Below, piece by piece: positions 5,577 through 11,891 of a stretch of DNA of 12,046 bases. The DNA is taken from positions 1 to 12,046 of the forward strand of contig JACPJX010000027.1 of NCBI GenBank assembly GCA_016187365.1, in the 5' to 3' direction. Under the pieces are notes generated by a model. The model was not told the origin of the DNA and searched no databases. It saw only the letters and a program-made list of their open reading frames with translations. Within the stretch, counting starts at the first letter, position 1; every line of letters starts with the position of its first letter. The translations under genes were made by a program, and so were the position numbers. The DNA is from Candidatus Aenigmatarchaeota archaeon (GTDB lineage Archaea > Aenigmatarchaeota > Aenigmatarchaeia > GW2011-AR5).

Positions 5577-6226
5577 CACCTGACCACCAATGTCCCCTTC
5601 ATGCTGTCATGCCCGGAGCCGCACAGGACATTGCAGAAGAACGTGAACGTGCCTTTCTTGTCGGCGGTGAACTGCACTACAGCCTCTTTGCCGGGCTCGA
5701 GCTTCTGCGAAACGCCGAAGTCCGGCAGCGCAAACCCATGGTCGACGTCTATGCTCTTTATCTTCAGTATTACAACATCGCCCTGCTCTACCTCTATGGT
5801 GCCGGGCTCGAATGTGAACTGTTTTGCAACGACGTCGAACTGCTTGGTGGCGATAGTGGCAACCGATGTGCCGGTTGTGAACGTGACTGTCTTCACCGCG
5901 CCTTCGTAGGATGAGTGGTCGCTTCTGTGAAGCTCCGTCCTTATAGTATGCACGCCCGGTGCCACGTTAGAGAAAGTGAATGAAGTTCCTGCTCCTCTCT
6001 GCTCATTTGCGCCGTCAATGTATACATGGAAATGCCCCTCTCCTTCCTTCACCTCGGCTCCAGCCGGAACAAGCTTCATGTCGGTGGAGAGCTCCACGTT
6101 TACCGTGCTGCCCTGCACGCTCTGGCCGTCCGAAGGCGATATTATGGAAAGCGTGTATGAAGGGAGTTGGGAAGTGCATCCTGCGATAAGTATCGGCAAT
6201 ACCATAAGAAGTGCATAGTTTTTCAC
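5576..6226 (-). CDS. CuA-type cupredoxin lipoprotein with N-terminal His-containing beta domain
   Basis: A 216-residue exported protein. Residues 1-17 form a lipoprotein-type signal (LLMVLPILIAGC, C17 as probable lipidation site). Residues about 24-118 form a beta-rich domain with GEGHFHVYIDG and further histidines (H65, H67, H93, H100, H104), reminiscent of DUF4399-like domains. The C-terminal cupredoxin (about 128-216) has H163 (DVDHGF) and CNVLCGSGHDSM with C198, C202, H206 and M209. That is the C-x3-C-x3-H-x2-M binuclear CuA pattern of cytochrome oxidase subunit II and N2O reductase. The protein likely passes electrons on the outer face of the membrane, with the coupled RnfD-like protein as partner. 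Start GTG 6226 is preferred for signal length; ATG eight codons in is possible. Confidence 0.85.
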   Translation of the reverse strand: MKNYALLMVLPILIAGCTSQLPSYTLSIISPSDGQSVQGSTVNVELSTDMKLVPAGAEVKEGEGHFHVYIDGANEQRGAGTSFTFSNVAPGVHTIRTELHRSDHSSYEGAVKTVTFTTGTSVATIATKQFDVVAKQFTFEPGTIEVEQGDVVILKIKSIDVDHGFALPDFGVSQKLEPGKEAVVQFTADKKGTFTFFCNVLCGSGHDSMKGTLVVR

Positions 6227-6269
6227 GTCGATGACCCCGAAGAGTTAAGCTATAGTTTGGACAAATCCG

Positions 6270-6278
6270 TTTATAAAT
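6270..6278. promoter_or_regulatory. Shared, near-symmetric TATA element for glutaredoxin and CuA operon
   Basis: TTTATAAAT reads almost the same on both strands. On the plus strand it is centred about 33 nt before the glutaredoxin ATG (6307). On the minus strand it is about 48 nt before the CuA lipoprotein GTG (6226). It is the only good TATA candidate in the 80-nt divergent gap. Confidence 0.5.
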
Positions 6279-6306
6279 GTAATACATAATTAATTTTGGT
6301 GGTTAT

Positions 6307-6540
6307 ATGCACAGCGTTTCCATTTACACGACGACTACATGCCATTTCTGCAAGCTCGCGAAGGAATTCTTCAGCCAAAACGGCGTGAAGTACAAGGAAA
6401 TCAATGTAGAGGACAACGAGAAGGCGCAGGAAGAGATGATAGAGAAGAGCGGCCAGATGGGCGTGCCGGTTATCGATATAGACGGAAAAATCATAGCCGG
6501 CTTCGATAGGGGAGCTATAAAGAAGGCGCTTGGGCTTTGA
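6307..6540 (+). CDS. Glutaredoxin-like small thiol oxidoreductase
   Basis: A 77-residue single-domain thioredoxin-fold protein. The active site is C12-H-F-C15 (TTTTCHFCKLAKEFF), the cis-proline loop is MGVPVIDIDG, and the end is AGFDRGAIKKAL, the layout of NrdH/glutaredoxin-like archaeal proteins. It has no signal peptide, so it should act in the cytoplasm, reducing protein disulfides or serving as an electron donor; its reductant is not encoded here. GGTGG lies 5 nt before the ATG. It diverges from the CuA/RnfD-like pair and converges with the nuclease gene, overlapping it by 26 nt. Confidence 0.92.
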   Translation: MHSVSIYTTTTCHFCKLAKEFFSQNGVKYKEINVEDNEKAQEEMIEKSGQMGVPVIDIDGKIIAGFDRGAIKKALGL

Positions 6541-7492
6541 TTCTCTCGTCCTCCCCGCTGGGATGGCAGTTCATGAAGTAACTGCACGACTTGGGGCAGT
6601 ACGAAGCGAGGCCGGGGTCGTTCGCATCCCCGATTATTTTCATCTTCCTGTCGCGCTCCCCGAGGAACTCCGTTCTTGCCGCGTCATCTATAACGTAGAG
6701 CTTCTTCTCTATGTACGGGACGCCCTTGCCGCTGATGAACTGCGGGTAGATTATGCAGCCGATGTCCACCGGCCTGTTGAATTCGCTTTCGTAAGCCATG
6801 GCATATCCGGTGATCGTTATGCTGTGGAATGGCTGCGGCTTGCCCGTCTTGATGTCCATCATGACGGTCTGAGGCACGTGCAGGGCGTCTACTGAAAGCT
6901 GCCTGCTGAGCCCTATCCGCGAGCCGTCCAGCCTCTGCTCGACGCTGACCGGTATCGCCTTCGCAACCAGGGCGTCCGGCTCTATCCTCATGAATTTTGA
7001 GATGACCATGTCAACCGACGCCGCGAGCTGGACGGCCTGGTAGTTCCACATCTTGCGCATGTTGTCCTTTATCTCGTTTATGTCGCTCACCCTCAGGAGG
7101 CTCATGACGTCGCTCCTGTGGCCCTCGAATATCCCGTCTATGGTGCCCTCGCGCAGTTCCATGAGGTGGCTCAGGATGTCGAACCCGGCCATCGCCCCGT
7201 TGTTGTATATGTATTTCTTTGCGAGAGGTATGATTTCCGCCATTATCTCGTGGTACAGGTTTCCCTGGAGAAGGGGCTTCGTTTTTTTTGCCGCCGCCTT
7301 TTTGACGTATTTCCACCACACGTCCCTTCCGGAGTCGCAATATTTTCCGGCGACTACGTACTGGGGGAGATAGAGGTTTTTTTCCGGTCTCAGGGCGTCC
7401 GACCAGCCGCGCAGGCTGTCTCTCACTTTTATTCTTTCCTGAAGCACGTTCCCGAAGAACTGCTCCAGAGGCTCGCCGAATATTATGTACAT
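6515..7492 (-). CDS. Csa1/Cas4-family PD-(D/E)XK nuclease with Fe-S cysteines
   Basis: A 325-residue protein resembling the archaeal Csa1 branch of the Cas4 nucleases. Hallmarks, from the start at 7492: RGW near residue 29; the first cluster cysteine in AGKYCDSGRDVW (C52); GNLYHEIM with the nuclease histidine; the catalytic core SVDAL followed by MMDIKTGK (D and D-x-K); and the C-terminal trio CPKSCSYFMNC (C299, C303, C309). Cas4 enzymes trim prespacers for CRISPR integration, but no cas1, cas2 or array is within this window, so it may act in repair or other DNA processing. ATG 7492 fits the short N-terminus (MYIIFGEP) of the family; an in-frame TTG at 7510 is possible. It overlaps the 3' end of the glutaredoxin gene by 26 nt. 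Confidence 0.8.
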   Translation of the reverse strand: MYIIFGEPLEQFFGNVLQERIKVRDSLRGWSDALRPEKNLYLPQYVVAGKYCDSGRDVWWKYVKKAAAKKTKPLLQGNLYHEIMAEIIPLAKKYIYNNGAMAGFDILSHLMELREGTIDGIFEGHRSDVMSLLRVSDINEIKDNMRKMWNYQAVQLAASVDMVISKFMRIEPDALVAKAIPVSVEQRLDGSRIGLSRQLSVDALHVPQTVMMDIKTGKPQPFHSITITGYAMAYESEFNRPVDIGCIIYPQFISGKGVPYIEKKLYVIDDAARTEFLGERDRKMKIIGDANDPGLASYCPKSCSYFMNCHPSGEDERIKAQAPSL

Positions 7493-7512
7493 AGAATTAG
7501 TATTCCGCAAAA

Positions 7513-7523
7513 CGACTTAAGAT
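7513..7523 (-). promoter_or_regulatory. Possible TATA-like element for the Csa1-like nuclease gene
   Basis: ATCTTAAGTCG on the minus strand is centred about 26 nt before the ATG at 7492. The spacing is right for a leaderless start but the sequence match is weak. The gene may instead be read from the upstream membrane-protein promoter. Confidence 0.3.
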
Positions 7524-7787
7524 TCAGCGCTCCCTGAACTCGAGCTCGATGCCGCCTATGTATTTCGCAAGGAAATTGTATATGACGGCTGAAACTGCGC
7601 CCATGACGAAGCCCAGCGCTCCGTAGATGAACGGCATCATCAGGGCAATAATAATTCCTGCACCATATGGAATGCCTGGGTACAGCAAAGAGCTGAAAAA
7701 TATCGTTACTATGCCAAGCACAAGCCCGGCAATGAACATTATTACGGCATAAATTTTGGCAGTTGACATGACGCCTATCCTTGTCAT
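7524..7787 (-). CDS. Small archaeal membrane protein, 87 aa
   Basis: The protein has two or three hydrophobic segments (IYAVIMFIAGLVLGIVTIFF, then GIIIALMMPFIYGALGFVMGAV) and ends YNFLAKYIGGIELEF. The pattern, a start like MSxAKI followed by Gly-rich helices and a C-terminal YN-x-x-AK-x-x-GGIE, resembles a group of small membrane proteins common in archaea whose function is unknown. I chose ATG 7787 because a TATA-like box lies about 29 nt upstream, but ATG 7769 and ATG 7832 (a basic N-terminal extension) are also possible. It diverges from rtcB, and the nuclease gene starts 31 nt after its stop. Confidence 0.6.
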   Translation of the reverse strand: MTRIGVMSTAKIYAVIMFIAGLVLGIVTIFFSSLLYPGIPYGAGIIIALMMPFIYGALGFVMGAVSAVIYNFLAKYIGGIELEFRER

Positions 7788-7812
7788 CACGAACTTTTTT
7801 GGCTTTTTCACT

Positions 7813-7820
7813 GAATATAG
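7813..7820 (-). promoter_or_regulatory. TATA-like box for the small membrane protein gene
   Basis: CTATATTC on the minus strand is centred about 29 nt before ATG 7787. The stronger TTTTATATC next to it (complement of the rtcB box) could also be used, with a longer leader. Confidence 0.35.
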
Positions 7821-7833
7821 ATGCTTTTTCATG

Positions 7834-7843
7834 GATATAAAAG
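7834..7843 (+). promoter_or_regulatory. TATA box for rtcB
   Basis: GATATAAAAG is centred about 25 nt before ATG 7863 and 39 nt before ATG 7878. The Shine-Dalgarno GGAGGA (7865-7870) lies 7 nt before ATG 7878, so 7878 is the likely start with a leader of about 15 nt. Confidence 0.55.
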
Positions 7844-7877
7844 ACTTTTCATCAAAGTGAAAATGGAGGAACAAAAA

Positions 7878-10463
7878 ATGACAATACCACAAGGAATACA
7901 AAAGGTTAGCGACACTGTATGGGAGATACCTGCATCCTTCAAGAAAGGGATGCGCGTGCCCGGGCGAATATTCGGCACCCAAAGCATAGTCGAACAGATG
8001 GACACGCAGGTATACGACCAGCTCACGAATGTCGCAACGCTTCCAGGCATCATAAGCCACGCCTATTGCATGCCCGATGGACACTCAGGGTATGGATTTC
8101 CGATAGGCGGCGTTGCGGCGATGGACTTGGAAGAAGGGGTAATTTCGCCAGGCGGGATTGGTTTTGATATTAATTGCGTTTCAGGCGACACAAAAATCCT
8201 GACAAAATATGGGTATTTCAAGAAGATCATGGATTTTGAAAGGGAAGCTTCTTTGGATGCAATTTCCTGTATGGACATTGAGACCTTTGGCAAGCACAAA
8301 GCTTCTGCAGCCATCTTCTTGAAGAAAAAGGCAGATAAAGGGGTACTTAAGATAACCACGGCAACCGGACAGGAAATTATTCTCACAGAAGACCATCCGC
8401 TTTACAATGGAACGTGTTTTTTGAATGCAGGAACCCTAAAGACGGGGGATACGCTTGTTATTCATCCGTTTGATGGTGTGGAATATGAAGAGCCTTCTGG
8501 TGATGTTATACTTACAGAAAAAGATATTATTTCAATTGTTGGCGAACGGAGTGATATTATCGATGCATTGAAAAAACGAGATTTATTGCCTCTTCGTTTG
8601 AATTCAAGGCACACCCCTCTCCTTGCAAAACTTGTCGGTTTTCTTACTGGGGATGGATGGATAGGAAAATACCATAACAAAAAGAAGAAACAAAATGTGT
8701 GGTCTAGCAGAGTAATAGGGAAAATGGAAGACTTGGAAGAAGTGATGGGTGATGTAAGGTCTTTGGGTTATAAGACAAGTCATATAAGCTGCAAAGAATA
8801 CAACAGTTCTGTATCTGAAATTGGTGGAATAAAAAGAGAGATAAAAGGAATTTCCCGCCAGCTTCATATAATGAACCAATCATTCGCGGTTTTAATGAAA
8901 GCACTCGGTGTTCCAGAAGGCAATAAATCACGCAACCCGACACTTGTTCCAGAATGGGTGAAGAAATCACCTCTTTGGATAAAGCGTTTATATCTTGCAG
9001 GTTTATTTGGGGCAGAACTGACCATTCCATACCAGAGAAAAGGCGAGCAGTTTGGGTTCACAGAACCTTCTTTCAGCCAGAATAAAATTGAATCTATGGA
9101 AAAGGATAATAAGCAATTTCTTTCTGATATTATCAGACTACTTTCTGAATTTGGAATAAAAATAAATAAAATCTACAAACAGAAAGGCGTGGTCAATTCC
9201 TATGGGGAAAATACATATAAGATGAGTATTCGTATATCAGCAAATATTGATAATTTGATTAATTTGTGGTCTAAAGTGGGGTATGAATATTGCAAGGAAC
9301 GAAAAGAGAAATCTATGCATGCTATTGCTTTCCTCAGGAAAAAGAAAAGATTATTGGAAAAAATTCGTACATTTACTCTTGAAGCAAGAAAATCTTCTGA
9401 AAATGGTATATCGAGAGATGGTATAATGTCTAAAGCCATAAAAGAGGGTTTGAATGCAGCGACTATATATTCTCAATTGGTCCGAGGTTCAACAGAAGTA
9501 CGGACACCGCAGAATTTCCAGACATTTCAAGAATTTGTAGGAATACATGGTATTCCAAATTCAGAATTTGTGAAAGACATAATTGAGAGCATAGAAGAAA
9601 TTCCGTTTGATGAAGACGTATACGATTTTGTGATGGACGATGAAAATCATAACTTTATTGCAAATGGTATAGTTTCTCATAATTGCGGGATGCGCCTTCT
9701 CAGAACAAATTTTACTTATGAAGACGTCAAGCCGAAACTGAAGGAGCTTGTTGATCTTCTTTTCCAGAGAGTCCCGGCAGGAGTCGGCAGCGAGGGCTTC
9801 GTGAAGCTGAATGCCCAGAAGTTCCGCGAAGCCATAATGGGCGGCGCAAAGTGGTGCGTTGAGCAGGGCTACGGCTGGGAGAAGGACCTGGAGATGATTG
9901 AAGAGGATGGCTGCATGAAGGGCGCTGATGAGTCAAAAGTCAGCGACCGCGCAGTAAAGCGCGGGCTGAACCAGATCGGAACTTTAGGCTCCGGCAACCA
10001 TTATCTAGAGGTACAAGTCGTCAGGGAAGAGAACATAATTGACAGGGAAATAGCCGAAAAGATGGGAATATTTCCCGGACAGATTGTTGTCATGTTTCAC
10101 TGCGGCTCGCGCGGCTTCGGCCACCAGGTCGCTACTGATTATCTTCAGACATTTCTCAACGTGATGGAAAGCAAGTATAAAATCAGGATACTTGATAAGG
10201 AGCTTGCATGCGCGCCTTTTTCCAGCAAAGAAGGCCAGGATTATTTCAAGGCGATGCAGTGCGGCATAAACATGTCTTTTGCAAACCGCCAGGTCATTCT
10301 CCACAGGATACGCGAATGCTTCTCGAAAGTATTCAGCAGGCCGGCTGAGAGCATGGAAATGGAGATGATATACGACGTCGCCCAAAAGGCGCGACGCGCG
10401 CATTCGGCCCCGGCAGGGAGGAAGTGCCCCATAAATACCGCTCTTTCGGCCAGCCCGTCATAA
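7878..10463 (+). CDS. rtcB: RtcB RNA ligase, N-terminal part with intein; frame broken near 10383
   Basis: RtcB is the GTP- and Mn-dependent ligase that joins tRNA exon halves in archaea. The N-terminal extein (residues 1-99) has MPDGHSGYGFPIGGVAAMD and ends GIGFDIN. A 503-residue intein follows, and the extein resumes at C603 as CGMRLLRTNF. Metal-site sequences GSGNHYLEVQ and FHCGSRGFGHQ are present. After IYDVA the frame continues as a spurious tail (QKARRAHSAPAGRK to the stop at 10461-10463). The family sequence resumes in another frame as KGATRAFGPGREEVP from 10385. About 21 codons that normally join these blocks are absent, including the metal-binding His of the DVAHN motif. It is therefore a broken gene, or an assembly or sequencing artefact. 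Start 7878 has GGAGGA upstream; 7863 is an alternative. Confidence 0.88.
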   Translation: MTIPQGIQKVSDTVWEIPASFKKGMRVPGRIFGTQSIVEQMDTQVYDQLTNVATLPGIISHAYCMPDGHSGYGFPIGGVAAMDLEEGVISPGGIGFDINCVSGDTKILTKYGYFKKIMDFEREASLDAISCMDIETFGKHKASAAIFLKKKADKGVLKITTATGQEIILTEDHPLYNGTCFLNAGTLKTGDTLVIHPFDGVEYEEPSGDVILTEKDIISIVGERSDIIDALKKRDLLPLRLNSRHTPLLAKLVGFLTGDGWIGKYHNKKKKQNVWSSRVIGKMEDLEEVMGDVRSLGYKTSHISCKEYNSSVSEIGGIKREIKGISRQLHIMNQSFAVLMKALGVPEGNKSRNPTLVPEWVKKSPLWIKRLYLAGLFGAELTIPYQRKGEQFGFTEPSFSQNKIESMEKDNKQFLSDIIRLLSEFGIKINKIYKQKGVVNSYGENTYKMSIRISANIDNLINLWSKVGYEYCKERKEKSMHAIAFLRKKKRLLEKIRTFTLEARKSSENGISRDGIMSKAIKEGLNAATIYSQLVRGSTEVRTPQNFQTFQEFVGIHGIPNSEFVKDIIESIEEIPFDEDVYDFVMDDENHNFIANGIVSHNCGMRLLRTNFTYEDVKPKLKELVDLLFQRVPAGVGSEGFVKLNAQKFREAIMGGAKWCVEQGYGWEKDLEMIEEDGCMKGADESKVSDRAVKRGLNQIGTLGSGNHYLEVQVVREENIIDREIAEKMGIFPGQIVVMFHCGSRGFGHQVATDYLQTFLNVMESKYKIRILDKELACAPFSSKEGQDYFKAMQCGINMSFANRQVILHRIRECFSKVFSRPAESMEMEMIYDVAQKARRAHSAPAGRKCPINTALSASPS
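8175..9683 (+). mobile_element. RtcB intein with LAGLIDADG homing endonuclease (503 aa)
   Basis: Inserted in frame between DIN and the conserved Cys of the RtcB active site. Splicing blocks in order: C1 (CVSGDTKILT); TEDHP with H74; two dodecapeptides, LVGFLTGDG (153-161) and YLAGLFGAE (273-281), with acidic residues D160 and E281; VYDFVMDDENHNFIAN (482-497); and the C-terminal S-H502-N503 followed by extein Cys. All residues needed for protein splicing appear intact, and the endonuclease motifs keep their acidic residues, so homing activity is plausible. The DNA is visibly richer in A and T than the exteins and uses different codons, consistent with horizontal arrival. Inteins at this RtcB site are known in other archaea such as Pyrococcus. 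Confidence 0.95.
10383..10387 (+). other. Internal deletion and frameshift junction in rtcB
   Basis: The reading IYDVA ends at 10382 in the main frame. Two bases (CA) later, the conserved KGATRAFGPG begins in a different frame at 10385. Relative to the usual family sequence about 64 nt (not a multiple of three) are missing, covering the block that starts with the metal-ligand His and ends just before KGA. Confidence 0.7.
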
Positions 10464-10780
10464 TAGGCGGCTCGATGGAAACGGGTTCTTATCTGCTTGT
10501 CGGAACCGACGGCGCAATGAAGAACACGTTCGGCACCACGGCCCACGGCTCCGGCCGCACGATGTCCCGCACGGAAGCGAAGCGCAGGTTCCGCGGAGAC
10601 CAGTTGCAGAAGGACATGCTGAAGCGCGGCATATACGTCCGCAGCACGTCGATGCCCGGGCTCGCAGAGGAAGCCGGGGGTGCTTACAAGGACATTGACG
10701 AAGTGATAGACGCCACCCATCGCGCAGGCATATCGAAGCGCGTAGTGAAGCTGATACCTATAGGCAACGTGAAGGGATAG
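10424..10780 (+). pseudogene. rtcB: RtcB C-terminal fragment, out of frame with the N-terminal part
   Basis: This frame encodes the normal C-terminus of RtcB: YRSFGQPVIIGGSMETGSYLL, then GTTAHGSGRTMSRTEAKR with the His that receives GMP in family members, then LKRGIYVRSTSMPGLAEEAGG and a proper end PIGNVKG. Family-like sequence actually begins at 10385 (KGATRAFG), upstream of the GTG at 10424 that marks the first possible start. The fragment lacks the metal-binding core and cannot work alone. It would restore a near-complete RtcB only if the missing block near 10383 were present. Confidence 0.85.
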
Positions 10781-10965
10781 TGGGACAGGGTAGGAACAAA
10801 AACTTAAATATCATGGGAAGGCATAGGGTAAGGGAGGAGCGGGATGGCGGCAACTGCAGGTGGCGATACGACCCGGAAACGCCTGCGATAGTGATTTTCA
10901 ATCCTCCTGACAGTTATCATGTCAGCGGTGCAATACTGGAAGCATATTTTCTGTATAGAGAATGA
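10780..10965 (+). CDS. Doubtful small ORF (61 aa) between rtcB and the CobW gene
   Basis: This is an unrecognised frame beginning with a GTG that overlaps the rtcB stop (TAGTG), with an internal ATG at 10813. It is hydrophilic at the front (GRHRVREERDGG) and ends with IVIFNPPDSYHV and AYFLYRE. It has no family motif, membrane segment or clear ribosome-binding site. It competes with a TATA-like sequence at 10800-10810 that would start transcription inside it. Listed only because it is the longest open frame in this 230-nt gap. Confidence 0.22.
   Translation: MGQGRNKNLNIMGRHRVREERDGGNCRWRYDPETPAIVIFNPPDSYHVSGAILEAYFLYRE
10800..10843 (+). promoter_or_regulatory. TATA-like box plus strong ribosome-binding site before a 15-codon ORF
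   Basis: AACTTAAATAT (10800-10810) is followed by GGGAGGAGCGGG and ATG at 10844. The ATG opens only a 15-codon frame (MAATAGGDTTRKRLR, stop 10889-10891). The spacing from TATA to ATG is about 39 nt. This may be a chance match, a leader peptide, or a sign that the region holds a damaged gene start. Confidence 0.25.
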
Positions 10966-10980
10966 AAGGCTGGTTGAAAG

Positions 10981-10989
10981 GCTTATAAC
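10981..10989 (+). promoter_or_regulatory. TATA box for the CobW-type gene (leaderless)
   Basis: GCTTATAAC is centred 27 nt before the ATG at 11013, the same spacing as for the CBS gene. It supports ATG 11013 over the in-frame TTG at 10995. Confidence 0.6.
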
Positions 10990-11012
10990 ATCTTTTGAAC
11001 TATAGACTTCTT

Positions 11013-11891
11013 ATGAAAACTCCGATTTCAATCATTACCGGCTACCTGGGCAGCGGCAAGACCACGCTTCTGCGCCGCATCCTTTCCGAGAGCGACCGCC
11101 GCATCGCCGTCATAATGAACGAGTTCGGCGAAGTCGGCATAGACGGCGAAATCATAAAGGGCAAGAATGTTGACATGGTCGAGCTTTCAGGCGGGTGCGT
11201 GTGCTGCTCCCTGACGGGCGAATTCGAGGCCGCAGTGAAGGAAGTGATAGAAAAAGTGAAGCCCGAGCATATAATAGTCGAGACCACGGGCGTCGCCGAG
11301 CCTGACGCCATCGTCGTTGACATAGAGGAGAACATAGAAGGCGTCAGGCTAGACTCCATAATAACCGTGGCGGATGCCGATTCCATGGTGAAGTATCCCA
11401 GCATCGGATATACAGGCCGCGTCCAGCTGGAGATGGCCGACATCATTCTTGTGAACAAGACTGACGTTGTTGATGAAAAACGCCTGGAAGAAGTCGAGGC
11501 GAAGATAGAAGAATTGAACAAGAAGGCTGTCAAAGTCAGGACTGTGAAGTGCAACGCCGACACAGAACTACTGTTCGGCATATATTCCGAGAAGCACATC
11601 GACATGCATCCCCACAGCCATCTGGAAGAAGACAGGATGGAGTTTTTTTCTGTTGAAGCCGGCAAACTTGACATGGAGAAATTTGTTTCCGCCGTCAAGG
11701 CGCTGCCGGAAAATGTCTACAGGGCGAAGGGGTTTGTCGTGTGCGACACTTCGTACATCTTCAATTATGTCGCCGGAAGGTACGACATGGAGGAGTTTCC
11801 GGCTGAAAAAACGAAACTGGTTTTCATAGGGAAGGGAGTCAAAAGCGTGGAAAAGGAAATATCCGAAGCAGTGAGGAAGTGTGTTATTTAG
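11013..11891 (+). CDS. COG0523/CobW-family GTP-binding metallochaperone
   Basis: A 292-residue G3E-family GTPase. It has Walker A GYLGSGKTT (10-18), the metal-binding GGCVCC (C62, C64, C65) followed by SLTGEF, VETTGVAEP (89-97) as the switch/Walker B region, and the guanine-specificity NKTD (148-151). A short His cluster (H195, H199, H201, H203 in KHIDMHPHSH) precedes a compact C-terminal domain (about 208-292, RMEFFSVEAG onward). Family members hydrolyse GTP to deliver Zn, Co or Fe to target enzymes; the metal here cannot be assigned, and no zinc-regulator site is evident. It overlaps the following convergent gene by 8 nt. Confidence 0.9.
   Translation: MKTPISIITGYLGSGKTTLLRRILSESDRRIAVIMNEFGEVGIDGEIIKGKNVDMVELSGGCVCCSLTGEFEAAVKEVIEKVKPEHIIVETTGVAEPDAIVVDIEENIEGVRLDSIITVADADSMVKYPSIGYTGRVQLEMADIILVNKTDVVDEKRLEEVEAKIEELNKKAVKVRTVKCNADTELLFGIYSEKHIDMHPHSHLEEDRMEFFSVEAGKLDMEKFVSAVKALPENVYRAKGFVVCDTSYIFNYVAGRYDMEEFPAEKTKLVFIGKGVKSVEKEISEAVRKCVI

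Noticed and set aside
6515..7787. CRISPR array or further cas genes near the Csa1-like nuclease
   Set aside because: No regularly spaced direct repeats and no Cas1, Cas2 or effector sequence were found in the window.
10371..10463. Programmed frameshift in rtcB
   Set aside because: A frameshift alone would not explain the loss of about 21 conserved codons including a metal ligand; deletion or assembly error fits better.
10241..10720. Minus-strand 159-codon open frame opposite the rtcB 3' region
   Set aside because: The plus strand encodes conserved RtcB blocks on both sides of the lesion; this frame is their shadow.
11042..11698. 218-codon minus-strand open frame opposite the CobW-type gene
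   Set aside because: It is Ser/Thr/Met-rich low-complexity sequence mirroring the GTPase codons, with no motif, while the plus strand is an unmistakable G3E GTPase.
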